A DNA stretch of 64,000 nt from NCBI GenBank assembly GCA_029975055.1, contig JARKPU010000067.1:124001-188000 (forward strand), given 5' to 3'. The notes under the pieces were generated by a model. That model had not been told where the DNA came from and did no database searches. It saw only the letters and a program-made list of their open reading frames with translations. Positions within the stretch are counted from its first letter, which is position 1; each line of letters begins with the position of its first letter. The position numbers and the translations under genes were made by a program. Positions 34,115 to 46,670 of this stretch are shown one piece after another. Origin of the DNA: Anaerolinea sp. GTDB lineage: Bacteria > Chloroflexota > Anaerolineae > Anaerolineales > Anaerolineaceae.

Positions 34115-35749
34115 TTAGTACTCGGGCATCGGCGGGGCAGCCGGGGCCTTTTCCTTCTCGGGCACGTCGGTGACGAGAGCTTCGGTGGTGAGGATCATCG
34201 CCGCGATCGAAGCCGCGTTCTCGAGCGCGCCGCGGGTCACCTTGGCGGGGTCGATCACGCCGTCTTTGACCAGGTCGATGTACTCGTCCTTGATCACGTC
34301 GTAGCCGAGCTGGGCATTCTTCTTGGTTTTCTGCATCTGGCGCACGTTGGCAACCACCACCGAGCCGTCTTTACCGGCGTTCTCGGCGATCTTGCGCATC
34401 GGCACTTCCAGCGCCCGGCGCACGATGTTGACGCCGATCTGCTCGTCTTCGTTGTCCATCTTGATGCTGTCGAGCGCGCTCATCGCATTGATCAGCGCCA
34501 CGCCGCCGCCCGGCACGATGCCTTCTTCGACCGCCGCGCGGGTGGCCGAGAGGGCGTATTCAACGCGGTGCTTCTTCTCTTTCATCTCGGTCTCGGTGGC
34601 AGCGCCAACGCGGATGATGGCAACACCGCCGGCGAGTTTGGCCAGGCGCTCCTGGAGCTTCTCGCGGTCGTAATCGCTGGTGGTCTTCTCGATCTCGACG
34701 CGGATCTGGTCGATGCGGCCCTTGATGGCGGCTTCATCGCCCTTGCCGCCGACGATGGTGGTGTTATCTTTGTCCGAGACGACCTTCTCGGCGCGGCCCA
34801 GGTCGGCGATCGTCACGGTCTCCAGCTTGCGGCCGGTCTCTTCGGAGATCACCACGCCGCCCGTCAGGGTGGCGATATCGCCCAGCATGGCCTTGCGGCG
34901 GTCACCAAAGCCGGGGGCTTTGACAGCCAGCACGTTGAGCATGCCGCGCAGTTTGTTCAGCACCAGGGTCGCCAGGGCTTCGCCGTCAACATCTTCGGCG
35001 ATGATCACCAGGTCGCGCTTGCCGATCTGGACGAGCTTCTCGAGGATCGGGACGATATCGGCCGCGGCGGAGATTTTCTTGTCGTGGATCAGGACATACG
35101 CGTCCGAGATCACGGCTTCCATGTGTTCCGAGTCGGTCACGAAGTACGGCGAGATGTAGCCGCGGTCGAACTGCATACCCTCGACATACTCCTGCTCGAA
35201 CTCGAGGCCCTTGGATTCTTCCACGGTGATGACGCCGTCTTTGCCGACTTTTTCCATCACCTCGGCGATCATCTCACCGATGGTGCGGTCCTGGGCGGAG
35301 ATGGAAGCCACGTTGGCGATATCTTCCTTGGTGGTCACTTCGATGGCCTGCTTGGAGATCGCCGCAGCGACGGCCTTGGTGGCGCTTTCGATGCCGTGCT
35401 TCAGCAGCATCGGGTTCGAGCCGGCGGCCAGGTTCTTGAGGCCTTCGGTCACCATCGCGTGGGCCAGCACGGTGGAGGTCGTCGTGCCGTCACCGGCGAT
35501 GTCGTTCGTCTTGGTGGCGGCTTCCTTGAGGAGCTGCGCGCCCATGTTCTCGAACGGGTCGGCCAGTTCGATCTCTTTGGCCACGGTCACGCCGTCATGG
35601 GTGATGGTGGGGGAGCCGAATTTGCGGTCGAGGGCCACGTTGCGGCCTTTGGGGCCGAGGGTGGTGGCCACTGCATTGGCGACGACATCAACGCCGGCTT
35701 TCAGCTTGCGGCGGGCTTCTTCAGAGAATACCAGTTGTTTGGCTGCCAT
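34115..35749 (-). CDS. groEL: chaperonin GroEL
   Basis: A 544-residue Hsp60 that refolds proteins in a double-ring chamber with GroES. It begins [21 protein letters not shown] and has [31 protein letters not shown], the nucleotide-site [11 protein letters not shown], the apical [18 protein letters not shown] and the signature [15 protein letters not shown]. The C-terminal tail is PAAPPMPEY rather than a Gly-Gly-Met repeat, which is common outside Proteobacteria. AAGGAG precedes the ATG. It is 27 bases downstream of groES. Confidence 0.97.
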   Translation of the reverse strand: MAAKQLVFSEEARRKLKAGVDVVANAVATTLGPKGRNVALDRKFGSPTITHDGVTVAKEIELADPFENMGAQLLKEAATKTNDIAGDGTTTSTVLAHAMVTEGLKNLAAGSNPMLLKHGIESATKAVAAAISKQAIEVTTKEDIANVASISAQDRTIGEMIAEVMEKVGKDGVITVEESKGLEFEQEYVEGMQFDRGYISPYFVTDSEHMEAVISDAYVLIHDKKISAAADIVPILEKLVQIGKRDLVIIAEDVDGEALATLVLNKLRGMLNVLAVKAPGFGDRRKAMLGDIATLTGGVVISEETGRKLETVTIADLGRAEKVVSDKDNTTIVGGKGDEAAIKGRIDQIRVEIEKTTSDYDREKLQERLAKLAGGVAIIRVGAATETEMKEKKHRVEYALSATRAAVEEGIVPGGGVALINAMSALDSIKMDNEDEQIGVNIVRRALEVPMRKIAENAGKDGSVVVANVRQMQKTKKNAQLGYDVIKDEYIDLVKDGVIDPAKVTRGALENAASIAAMILTTEALVTDVPEKEKAPAAPPMPEY

Positions 35750-35776
35750 AGGTTAGAACTCCTTCGATTGGGTTGT

Positions 35777-36070
35777 TTACTCGACAATCGCGAGCAGGTC
35801 GCTCTCGCGCAGGATCAACAATTTCTTGCCATCGATCTTGATTTCGGTGCCGGCATATTTGGCAAACAACACGGTATCGCCAGCTTTGACGTCCATCGCA
35901 ATGCGCTTGCCGTTCTCGTCGCGGTCACCCGCGCCCACCGAGAGGACTTTGCCCTTCTGGGGTTTTTCTTTGGCCGTTTCGGGGAGAACGATGCCGCTTG
36001 CGGTGACATCTTCCATCTCGATTGGCTCGACAACCACGCGGCTGCCGAGGGGTTTCAGATTGATCGCCAT
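35777..36070 (-). CDS. groES: co-chaperonin GroES
   Basis: A 97-residue Hsp10 that caps GroEL. It has the N-terminal [14 protein letters not shown], the mobile loop [20 protein letters not shown], and the C-terminal [29 protein letters not shown] lies about six bases before the ATG. It is first in the groESL operon, under the CIRCE element 47 bases upstream. Confidence 0.97.
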   Translation of the reverse strand: MAINLKPLGSRVVVEPIEMEDVTASGIVLPETAKEKPQKGKVLSVGAGDRDENGKRIAMDVKAGDTVLFAKYAGTEIKIDGKKLLILRESDLLAIVE

Positions 36071-36116
36071 CAGTTACCTCCTGCAAGAAGTTTGATCTGT
36101 GTAGGGATTGAGATTG

Positions 36117-36143
36117 TTAGCACTCGTAATATACGAGTGCTAA
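36117..36143 (-). promoter_or_regulatory. CIRCE operator (HrcA binding site)
   Basis: Perfect TTAGCACTC-N9-GAGTGCTAA inverted repeat upstream of groES. It marks HrcA repression of groESL; hrcA itself is not in the window. Confidence 0.97.
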
Positions 36144-36336
36144 ATCCGGTCAAATCTTACCCGCCTTTCGGGTGAAAGTCAAGGGGGCGGCCTGCGATTC
36201 TTATAAATCTCTGATATAGTGAAGGAGTGCTTTACGCTCTCCGCTGTCAGCTCTCAGCTCTCAGCCGGAAAGCGGCTGCCATTTCATCCCAAGGCGACCG
36301 TCAACCGGGCGCCCAACCCCAAATTCCGGAGGCCCT

Positions 36337-37128
36337 ATGCAGTGGGAAAACCTGACTTCTGCCGACCTGGCGGCTGCCGCCCGCCAGACCGGCGTTTGCA
36401 TCCTCGCCACCGGCGTGCTCGAGCGCCATTCCGAGCACCTGCCCCTCGGCACCGATTACCTCAACGCGCACAAACGCGCCTGCCTGGCCGCCGAGTTGGC
36501 CCCCGCGGTGGTCTTCCCGCCGTTCTACTACGGGCAGATCTATGAAGCGCGCTGCTTCCCCGGCGCGGTGGCGCTCAAACCGGCCCTGCTCTTCGAACTC
36601 CTCCAGGCCGTGCTGGATGAGATCGCCCGCAACGGTTTTCGCAAGATCATCATCGTCAACGGGCACGGCGGCAACGCCCTGCTGCTGCCCTTCCTGGCGC
36701 AGTGCAGCCTTTATGAAGAAAAGCCCTACACGCTCTATCTCTTCAAAGGCGAGCTTGGCCCCGAGCGTGAAAAGATCTGGAAGGAAACCCTCGAGACCGA
36801 ACTGCACGGCCACGCCTGCGAGTGCGAGACGAGCATCAGCCTGGCCAACCACCCCGAGCTGGTGCACATGGAACGCGTCCCCGCCCAACCCGGCGAGCGG
36901 CGCGGCAGGGGCGGCCACCTCAAAGGCAACTATTCGGGCATCTGGTGGTATGCCGACTTCCCCGAGCACTACGCCGGCGATGCGCGCCCGGCCACGGCCG
37001 AAAAGGGGCGCATCCTGCGCAAGCTTGAAGTGGAAGCCCTGGCGGAGTACATCAACGCTGTCAAGGCCGATCAAGTTTTGCCGGCGCTGGAGCGCGAGTT
37101 CTTCGAACGCGAGCGCCGCCTGCGCTAA
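36337..37128 (+). CDS. creatininase-family amidohydrolase
   Basis: A 263-residue protein of the creatininase fold, metal-dependent amidohydrolases that include creatininase, MftE and archaeal FAPy deformylase. Metal-ligand regions are VLERHSEHLPLGTDY (Glu/His/Asp) and IIIVNGHGGN, with HACECETSISLA supplying the late Glu. The substrate is unknown. It begins 55 bases before an ATP-grasp ligase gene on the same strand. The start at 36337 has GGAGG at 36328-36332. Confidence 0.85.
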   Translation: MQWENLTSADLAAAARQTGVCILATGVLERHSEHLPLGTDYLNAHKRACLAAELAPAVVFPPFYYGQIYEARCFPGAVALKPALLFELLQAVLDEIARNGFRKIIIVNGHGGNALLLPFLAQCSLYEEKPYTLYLFKGELGPEREKIWKETLETELHGHACECETSISLANHPELVHMERVPAQPGERRGRGGHLKGNYSGIWWYADFPEHYAGDARPATAEKGRILRKLEVEALAEYINAVKADQVLPALEREFFERERRLR

Positions 37129-37183
37129 ACGCCCGGGCCAAGCGGAAGACCGACCCTCTTTCAATGCCCAAATAAGGACACGC

Positions 37184-38263
37184 ATGGCAAACCGTCGCGA
37201 CAAACCCAAAAAGAGTCAGGTTGAGGTAACCCTGCCGGGCAAAGTCGGGCTCATCTACAGCGACGTGAAGCGCGCCGACTTTCCCACCGAGGCGCAGTAC
37301 ATCACCGAAAAAGACGCCGAGCTGGATGCGCGCCTGGTCGGCGAACGCCTGGCAGCGCAGGGAATTTGCACCCTGCTCTACCCGGGCAACGCCGAGCTGC
37401 CCGAACGGCTGCGCAAAACCCGCCCCGACCTGGTGCTCAACCTGGTGGATTCGATCAAAGGCGACGAGCGCCTGGCCTCCGCCATTCCGGGCGTGCTGGA
37501 ACTGCTCGACATCCCCTACACCGGCGCGGGCATCCTGGGCCTCTCGCTGGACACGAACAAGTTCCTGATCAAGAAGCTGCTCCAGCAGCACGGCATCCCC
37601 GTGCCCAATTACCAGCTCTTCAACGCGGCGGATGATATGCTCGACCCGATGATCCGCTTCCCGTTGATCTCCAAATTGAATTCCATCCACGGCTCGGTTG
37701 AAATCACCCCGGATGCGGTATCGGAAAACGAAAAACAACTGCGCAAGCGCCTGCGCTACCTGATCCGCACCTATCAACAGCCCGTGCTGGTGGAAGAATT
37801 CATCAGCGGGCGCGAGATCACCGCCATCGTGGTGCAGGAAAAGAAGAAAAGGGTTTACCTGGCGGAGAAAGTTTTCAAACACGCCGCTGATAAATACGTG
37901 TTCCTCACCTTTGAAGACCAGTGGCTGACCGAGATGAACGCGGCTTTCCACTACACCCCCTATTCCGACCCGCTGCTCAACGAATACGTCAAAAAGGCCT
38001 TCAACGTCACGCGCATGGGCGGCTACGGCAAGTTCGACCTCCGCCTCGACCAATCGGGGCGATACTTCTTCATCGACAGCAACTGCAACCCCGCCATCGG
38101 CCCAAAGGAGATGGATATGGCCTTGCCGGTCATCCTGGAGATGCACGGCGTCTCCTTCGATGAATTCCTGAGGCGCCTCGTGCTGAGCGCCGCCAACGGC
38201 AATTTCAAGAAGAAGCGGGCCGCGCCCGCACCGCAGGCAGAGGGTGACCTGAATTCACCTTGA
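37184..38263 (+). CDS. ATP-grasp ligase, D-Ala-D-Ala-ligase-like
   Basis: A 359-residue ATP-grasp protein. An N-terminal preATP-grasp domain (VGLIYSDVKRADFP, PDLVLNLVDSIKGDERLASAIPGVLELLDIPYTGAG) matches D-Ala-D-Ala ligases. It is followed by LDTNKFLIKKLLQQHGIPVPNY, the VLVEEFISGREITAIVV grasp strand, and the Mg-binding FDLRLDQSGRYFFIDSNCNPAIG. The C-terminal tail is basic. It may join amino acids or a peptide rather than make D-Ala-D-Ala, since no cell-wall genes are adjacent. The start MANRRDKPKK at 37184 is at the end of the preceding short gap; the frame to 36542 is a shadow of the upstream gene. Confidence 0.82.
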   Translation: MANRRDKPKKSQVEVTLPGKVGLIYSDVKRADFPTEAQYITEKDAELDARLVGERLAAQGICTLLYPGNAELPERLRKTRPDLVLNLVDSIKGDERLASAIPGVLELLDIPYTGAGILGLSLDTNKFLIKKLLQQHGIPVPNYQLFNAADDMLDPMIRFPLISKLNSIHGSVEITPDAVSENEKQLRKRLRYLIRTYQQPVLVEEFISGREITAIVVQEKKKRVYLAEKVFKHAADKYVFLTFEDQWLTEMNAAFHYTPYSDPLLNEYVKKAFNVTRMGGYGKFDLRLDQSGRYFFIDSNCNPAIGPKEMDMALPVILEMHGVSFDEFLRRLVLSAANGNFKKKRAAPAPQAEGDLNSP

Positions 38264-38328
38264 CCCTTCCTTGACCCGTGTCTGCCGATTCCCCATGTAT
38301 ACTCTGGCACGTGAAAGGAAAAAACTCG

Positions 38329-38778
38329 ATGAACCGCAATCGCATTCTGATCATTTCTTTGCTCGCGCTGCTTTCCATCTTTGCTTTGGCGGCCTGCACC
38401 GCCGCCCCCAAGGTGGAAACCCTCGAAGGCGCCGACCGCGACGCCGTGCTGGCCTTCAGCGAGCCAATGGCCGATAACCTGCTGGAGGGGATGAACGCCG
38501 GCGATTACGCCGCCTTCTCGAAGGACTTCACCCCCGATATGCTCAAAGCCATGCCCGAAAGCTCCCTGGCCGGGATGAAAACCTCGGTGACGGCTAAAAT
38601 CGGCGCCTACGTCTCGCGCGAAGTCAGCGCCGTCCAAAAGGTGGATCAATACTACCGCGTGGTTTACAAAGCCAAATTCGAGCAGGATGACGCCGTGCAG
38701 CTTCTGCTCACCTTCACCCAGTCTGAGCCGCACCAGGTGGCGGGGCTGTTCTTCACCTCCGATAAGCTGAAGCAGTAG
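38329..38778 (+). CDS. small lipoprotein, DUF3887-like
   Basis: A 149-residue lipoprotein with signal MNRNRILIISLLALLSIFALAAC and lipobox Cys near residue 23. A compact alpha/beta domain follows (DAVLAFSEPMADNLLEGMNAGDYAAFSKDFTP to HQVAGLFFTSDKLKQ), the NTF2-like pattern of the DUF3887 type. The frame opens at 38278, but the signal peptide begins at 38329. TATACT at 38298-38303 is a possible -10. It is followed by a strong terminator. Confidence 0.75.
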   Translation: MNRNRILIISLLALLSIFALAACTAAPKVETLEGADRDAVLAFSEPMADNLLEGMNAGDYAAFSKDFTPDMLKAMPESSLAGMKTSVTAKIGAYVSREVSAVQKVDQYYRVVYKAKFEQDDAVQLLLTFTQSEPHQVAGLFFTSDKLKQ

Positions 38779-38797
38779 CCAGACCTCCTCTTCACCC

Positions 38798-38835
38798 GCG
38801 CGCGGGAGCGAAATTCGCTCCCGCGCGCCCCTTTT
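38798..38835 (+). terminator. intrinsic terminator of the small lipoprotein gene
   Basis: A 15-bp GC-rich stem (38798-38812 with 38814-38828, core GGGAGCGAA / TTCGCTCCC) followed by CCCTTTTAA. Confidence 0.85.
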
Positions 38836-39015
38836 AAGCGGTAAACTCAATTATGACAATGTTTGCATATTTTTAAGACCAAAATTACTACACCCTCTCC
38901 GCGAATCGCAATAAACTCTTTAGATTGAGTGGTGCCATGTCTGGACCACCGGATGCTTTCTTCCGGGGAAACCCGGTTTCTAAAACGGATCTCTCAGATT
39001 AGAGGAGTCAATCGC

Positions 39016-42591
<3,576 letters not shown>

Positions 42592-42608
42592 CCGTGGGTT
42601 GGTTTCTA

Positions 42609-42642
42609 CTGTACATCGCAGGGCGCGCCCTGCGATGTACAG
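42609..42642. repeat. palindromic element c
   Basis: Perfect 16-bp palindrome CTGTACATCGCAGGGC-gc-GCCCTGCGATGTACAG followed by AAA, between the PFOR and DHOD-like genes. It has no U-run. It shares the CTGTA..ATnG..GGGC skeleton with element e. Confidence 0.85.
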
Positions 42643-42731
42643 AAATGTGATGTACCTTCCAAAACCGAACCCGTATAGACCGCCGCGCCGGCCCTCAGCG
42701 GGCGGGCGCGGCGGATGAACAGGAGCGAATT

Positions 42732-43739
42732 ATGGCGGACCTGACCACTTCATACCTCGGCCTGACGCTGAAAAACCCCGTGGTGGCCTCGGCTTCTCCT
42801 CTCTCCAAGAAGGTCGAGGGCATCCAGCGCCTCGAAGAAGCCGGCGCCGGCGCGGTGGTGATGTATTCGCTCTTCGAGGAGCAGATCACCCACGAGAGCC
42901 TGGCCCTCGATCACTTCCTCAACCGCGGCACCGAGTCCTACGCCGAGTCTTTGACCTACTTCCCCGACCTGGAGCACTACAACATCGGCCCGGAATCGTA
43001 CCTGGAGTTGATCCGTAAAGCCAAGCAGGCCGTGAGCATTCCCGTCATCGGCAGCCTCAACGGCGTCTCCACCGGCGGCTGGGTCGATTACGCCAAAAAG
43101 ATCGAAGAGGCCGGGGCCGACGCGCTCGAGCTGAATGTGTACTACATCCCCACCGACCCGGCCATCACCGGCCAGGAGCTGGAGCAGAATTACGTCAACC
43201 TGGTCAAAGACGTGCGCGCCCAGGTGCGCATCCCGCTGGCCGTCAAGCTGAGCCCCTACTTCACCGCCCTGCCCAACCTGGCCTCGCGCCTGGTGGGGGC
43301 CGGCGCCAACGGCCTGGTGCTCTTCAACCGCTTCATGCAGCCGGATTTAGATATCGAGACCCTCGAAGTGACCCCCAACCTGCAGTTGAGCACCTCCAGC
43401 GAGCTGCGCCTGCCGCTGCGCTGGGTGGCCATCCTCTACGGGCGCGTGGCCTGCGACCTGGCCCTCACCACCGGCGTTCACAGCGGGCAGGATGTGCTCA
43501 AAGCCATGATGGCCGGTGCGAACGTGGCCATGCTGGCCTCCGAGCTGCTCCACAACGGCGTGGGGCGCATCACCGAAATCCTCAGCGACATGGCTGCCTG
43601 GATGGAGAGCTACGAGTACGAGTCCGTCAAACAGATGCAGGGCTCGATGAGCCAGCGCGCGGTGGCCGAGCCGGCTGCCTTCGAGCGCGCCAACTACATG
43701 AAGGCGCTGCAGAGCTTCGATAACAAGAAATTGTATTAG
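42732..43739 (+). CDS. dihydroorotate dehydrogenase-like protein
   Basis: A 335-residue FMN-dependent TIM-barrel protein of the DHOD/PyrD-like class. Landmarks are [56 protein letters not shown] and [28 protein letters not shown]. It stands alone without PyrK, directly after PFOR. A DHOD-like gene is commonly found next to PFOR in anaerobes, where its role is not settled. The active-site base cannot be assigned by eye. A clean terminator follows. Confidence 0.85.
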   Translation: MADLTTSYLGLTLKNPVVASASPLSKKVEGIQRLEEAGAGAVVMYSLFEEQITHESLALDHFLNRGTESYAESLTYFPDLEHYNIGPESYLELIRKAKQAVSIPVIGSLNGVSTGGWVDYAKKIEEAGADALELNVYYIPTDPAITGQELEQNYVNLVKDVRAQVRIPLAVKLSPYFTALPNLASRLVGAGANGLVLFNRFMQPDLDIETLEVTPNLQLSTSSELRLPLRWVAILYGRVACDLALTTGVHSGQDVLKAMMAGANVAMLASELLHNGVGRITEILSDMAAWMESYEYESVKQMQGSMSQRAVAEPAAFERANYMKALQSFDNKKLY

Positions 43740-43767
43740 GCTATACGCTCGATCGAAAAGGTTAAAG

Positions 43768-43816
43768 AAAACCAGGATGCGGCCACCTGGCTGGGTGATC
43801 GCATCCTGGTTTTTTA
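43768..43816 (+). terminator. intrinsic terminator after the PFOR/DHOD-like unit
   Basis: AAAACCAGGATGCG pairs with CGCATCCTGGTTTT across an 18-base loop and is followed by TTATTT. Confidence 0.9.
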
Positions 43817-43824
43817 TTTCCTCA

Positions 43825-45657
43825 TCACATCCCCCAAAACACCTTCATCCCCACCAGCAGCATGACAAAGCAGACCACCGTCAGCGGCCAGCCCACCCTG
43901 AAGAAATCGTTGAACTTGTAGTTGGCCGGGCCGATCATCAGAATATTCACCGGGTGAGCCAGCGGGGTGAAGAAGGAGGCCGAGCAGCCGATGGCGGTGG
44001 CCACGGCCACGGCCTGCGGGCTGGCCCCCAGGCTGATCGCCGCGCTGATGGCAATCGGCCCGGTCACCAGCGCGCTCACCTGCCCGCCCATCACTTGAGT
44101 CAACAGCGCCGTCAACAGGTAAGCCCCCGCGGCCAGCCCCAGCGGCCCCAGGGGCGCCACCAGCCGCACCATCCCGCCGCCGATCAACGCCGCCAGCCCG
44201 GTGTTGACCATCGCCAGGCTGGCCGAATACATCCCCGCAATGAGAAAAACAGCCGGCCACTCCACCGCCCGGGCGGCTTCTTCCATGCTCAACACCCCGC
44301 CCAACACCACCAAAATGGCCCCCGCCAGCATGGCCAGGTACACCGGCACGCCCAGGATGGAGGCCAGGATGGCCCCCAGCACCACCGCCACCGCGATGAG
44401 CGCCGGGCGCTTTTGCACGGGCTGGTCGCTCAGGCTCGGCTCGAGGATGATGAAGCCCGGGTTGCTGCGCAATCGGTTGAGGTTTTCCGGCTCGCCCACC
44501 ATGAGGAGCGAATCGCCGGGTTCGAGTTTGAAATCGGCCACGTTGGTGCGGTAGCTGCGCCCCTTGCGCAGCAGCGCGATGGCCGAAAAGCCGTAGCGCC
44601 CGCGGAAATCCAGCTCCTTCAGCGAGCGCCCCTCGGCGCCCGAGCGCGGGGCCAGCAGCGCCTCGATGAACATCAACCCAAGCTCGCTGATGTGCCGGCG
44701 CTCTTCGCTGAGCTCCACGCCCTGCTCGCGCAGGCTCAACATGCGCTCGGCGCGCCCCACAATCCACACCACGTCGCCGTCGAGCAGCACAAGCGAGCGC
44801 GAGAGGGGGAAGATCAACCTCCCCGCGCGCCGCATGGCCACCATCGCCACCCCCAGGCGCTCCCCCAGGGCCGCCTCGAGGACCGTCTTGCCCGCCAGCG
44901 GCGAATCAGCGCAGATGCGCGCCTGCCAGAGCCGCTCGCCCAGCTGGTAGGCGTCTTCCAGCTCGCTTCCGGTGGGGCGTAGCTGCGCGATCGAGATGGA
45001 AGGCTCGCGATCGGGCAGCAGGCGGCTGCCGAAGAGTGCCAGAAAGGCAATCCCCGCCAGGGCGATCAACCCGCCGGTGGGGGTGAAATCCAGTACGCCC
45101 AGGCGCGCCTGCGGGGGGTTGGCAATGGCCAGCAGGTCGCTGACGGTGATGTTGGCGGTGGTGAAGTAGGTGGCCACGCCGCCCAGCAGGCTGCCATAAG
45201 CCACCGGGATGAGCAGCTTGCTGGGCTTGATGCCCGTCCGGCGCGCGGCCTCCAGCGCAGAGGGCAGCAGCAGCGCCCCGGCCGCCAGGTTGTTCATGAA
45301 GAGCGAGAGGAAGGCCGTCGCCGCGGCGAACAGGCCGATCAAGCGCGGCTCGGAGGCCCCGCCCAGGCGCAGCAGCCCGCGCGCCAGCAGCCGCGTCACA
45401 CCGGTCTTTTCAAGGCAGCGGGTGATGATGAACAGGCTCAGCAGGGTGATCACCACCGGCTGCCCGAAGCCCGAAATGGCCTTGAGCGCCCCGCCGGGGG
45501 AAGAAGGGGCATCCAGCACGCCCAGCCCGGCGAACTGCGCCAGCCCGAGCAGCACCGCCAGCGAGAGCGCTGCCAGGTCGGCGCGCAGCTTGCCGGCGGC
45601 CGTCAGCGCCAGCGCCGCGATGATCAGGATGAGCACGAACCAGGCAGCCAAGGTCAA
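43825..45657 (-). CDS. SLC13-family permease with two TrkA-C domains
   Basis: A 610-residue transporter of the divalent anion:Na+ symporter/ArsB-NhaD fold. N-terminal helices (about 1-170) include FMNNLAAGALLLPSALEAARR and PVAYGSLLGGVATYFTTANI. Two cytoplasmic TrkA-C (RCK_C) domains follow (about 215-380: LAGKTVLEAALGERLGVAMVAMRR; LKELDFRGRYGFSAIALLRKG), then the second half with TALLTQVMGGQVSALVTGPIA and FFTPLAHPVNILM. The ion is probably sulfate, dicarboxylate or a similar anion. RCK domains usually sense nucleotides or ions. Confidence 0.87.
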   Translation of the reverse strand: MTLAAWFVLILIIAALALTAAGKLRADLAALSLAVLLGLAQFAGLGVLDAPSSPGGALKAISGFGQPVVITLLSLFIITRCLEKTGVTRLLARGLLRLGGASEPRLIGLFAAATAFLSLFMNNLAAGALLLPSALEAARRTGIKPSKLLIPVAYGSLLGGVATYFTTANITVSDLLAIANPPQARLGVLDFTPTGGLIALAGIAFLALFGSRLLPDREPSISIAQLRPTGSELEDAYQLGERLWQARICADSPLAGKTVLEAALGERLGVAMVAMRRAGRLIFPLSRSLVLLDGDVVWIVGRAERMLSLREQGVELSEERRHISELGLMFIEALLAPRSGAEGRSLKELDFRGRYGFSAIALLRKGRSYRTNVADFKLEPGDSLLMVGEPENLNRLRSNPGFIILEPSLSDQPVQKRPALIAVAVVLGAILASILGVPVYLAMLAGAILVVLGGVLSMEEAARAVEWPAVFLIAGMYSASLAMVNTGLAALIGGGMVRLVAPLGPLGLAAGAYLLTALLTQVMGGQVSALVTGPIAISAAISLGASPQAVAVATAIGCSASFFTPLAHPVNILMIGPANYKFNDFFRVGWPLTVVCFVMLLVGMKVFWGM

Positions 45658-45701
45658 AGGGTCCTCATTGCCAGATGAACCATTTTAACACACGCATTAA
45701 C

Positions 45702-45735
45702 AAAAAAAAGCCCCCACCACAAAAAGAGGTGGGGG
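45702..45735 (-). terminator. intrinsic terminator of rpsU-infA
   Basis: On the minus strand CCCCCACC pairs with GGTGGGGG around a 9-base loop and is followed by eight T's (plus-strand A's at 45702-45709). Confidence 0.92.
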
Positions 45736-45750
45736 TGATGAAAATTCGCG

Positions 45751-46011
45751 TTATGAAGGCATTTCTTCTTCGGGGCCGCCTTCGTGCGACTTCTTCTGGC
45801 GATAGACAATCCGCCCGCGCGTCAGGTCGTAGGGAGACATCTCCACCCGCACACGGTCGCCCAGCAGGATACGAATGTAATATTTGCGCATCCGGCCAGA
45901 CAGATAGGCCAGCACGAGATGCCCGTTATCGAGCTTCACCCGGAATTGTGTGGCGGGCAGCGCTTCGACGATCGTGCCGTCTACCTGGATTTTTTCTTCT
46001 TCTTTAGCCAT
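45751..46011 (-). CDS. infA: translation initiation factor IF-1
   Basis: An 86-residue OB-fold factor that sits in the ribosomal A site during initiation. It has [61 protein letters not shown], closely following the family consensus, and a slightly longer charged C-terminal tail ([15 protein letters not shown]). AAGGAG precedes the ATG. It is the second gene after rpsU, an uncommon pairing; infA is often in the large ribosomal operon. Confidence 0.96.
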   Translation of the reverse strand: MAKEEEKIQVDGTIVEALPATQFRVKLDNGHLVLAYLSGRMRKYYIRILLGDRVRVEMSPYDLTRGRIVYRQKKSHEGGPEEEMPS

Positions 46012-46055
46012 AAGACTCCTTACCCGCTATCCATGCCGAGCCTTCAGGCGGATGC

Positions 46056-46259
46056 TCAGGCTTCCATCCCTCGACCGGTCATGCGGCGCTTGATCCGGCG
46101 GATGGCCTTTTTCTTCTCCACCCGTCGCAGCTCGCTCTTGCTGATGAACCAGCGTTTGCGCCGGACTGTGCTGAGGATGCCGCTCTTGACGACCTTTTTG
46201 CGGAAACGCTTCAGCAGTTGGTCCTGCGATTCGTTAGGGCGTAAAACAACAACCGTCAC
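46056..46259 (-). CDS. rpsU: 30S ribosomal protein S21
   Basis: A 67-residue basic protein. It has VVVLRPNESQDQLLKRFRKKVVKSGIL and the Lys/Arg-rich helical tail typical of bS21. The start is GTG at 46259, with an almost ideal Shine-Dalgarno (GGAGGTGAT) about six bases upstream. It lies at the head of an rpsU-infA transcript whose leader carries a terminator-like hairpin. Confidence 0.94.
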   Translation of the reverse strand: MTVVVLRPNESQDQLLKRFRKKVVKSGILSTVRRKRWFISKSELRRVEKKKAIRRIKRRMTGRGMEA

Positions 46260-46292
46260 CTGATATCACCTCCCCTCCGCTTAAGGATGGGT

Positions 46293-46325
46293 AAAAAAAA
46301 CGGCTGGTCATCGCAGATGCAGCCG
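46293..46325 (-). promoter_or_regulatory. terminator hairpin inside the rpsU leader (attenuator candidate)
   Basis: On the minus strand CGGCTG-CATC-tgc-GATG-ac-CAGCCG is followed by eight T's, a textbook intrinsic terminator. It lies about 34 bases upstream of the rpsU start and downstream of its promoter. A second hairpin (GAAAATG / CATTTTC, 46329-46359) precedes it. Premature termination would limit rpsU-infA expression. Confidence 0.7.
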
Positions 46326-46423
46326 ATTGAAAATGGTGAGGGAACTCTTGGTCATTTTCCGGGAGCATCAGCCAGATAAACCTCACTTACCAATGTAGTT
46401 AAGGCGCACCGTCCAGCGAGCAG

Positions 46424-46452
46424 ATTATACATCAATGCGTGTAATTTTGCAA
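46424..46452 (-). promoter_or_regulatory. sigma70-type promoter of rpsU-infA
   Basis: On the minus strand: -35 TTGCAA (46452-46447), a 17-bp spacer, and -10 TATAAT (46429-46424). The predicted leader to the GTG at 46259 is about 155 nt. Confidence 0.75.
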
Positions 46453-46523
46453 TGCAACCGGCGCGGCCCCCTCATGGCAGATGCGCTCGCCTGCGATTGA
46501 AATCACCGCACCAAAGATCACGA

Positions 46524-46585
46524 AGCCTGCCTTCGCAGGCTCTTCAGGCGGCTTCGCGCTTCGCTCAGGTGCAGTTTCCAACTGC
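46524..46585. repeat. diverged single copy of the 65-bp palindromic repeat
   Basis: AGCCTGC-cttc-GCAGGCT, then GCTTCGCGCT, then GCAGTT-tcc-AACTGC. The terminal palindrome and the preceding CTCAGG match the array at 9091-9400 read on the minus strand (TTTCAGGCGCAGTTTCAACTGC). The rest of the gap 46453-46670 holds a TATAAT (46646-46651) before the next gene and nothing else clear. Confidence 0.55.
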
Positions 46586-46670
46586 CCCCAAAGGCCCCTC
46601 CGCGAGTTTGATACATCATTGACACCTCCGCTTCCTTATCCAATGTATAATGAATTCAGGACGGTGAAGC

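Noticed and set aside
34103..36175. 690-codon plus-strand frame over groEL-groES
   Set aside because: It is antisense to clearly conserved groEL and groES, with low-complexity His/Asp/Gly-rich translation and no known domain. It is a codon-bias shadow.
36542..37183. N-terminal 214-residue extension of the ATP-grasp protein
   Set aside because: It is antisense-like frame-shifted translation of the creatininase gene. The conserved ATP-grasp protein starts at ATG 37184.
38270..38303. TTGACC...TATACT promoter for the small lipoprotein
   Set aside because: The spacer is 21 bases, outside the normal range. Only the -10 box is credible.
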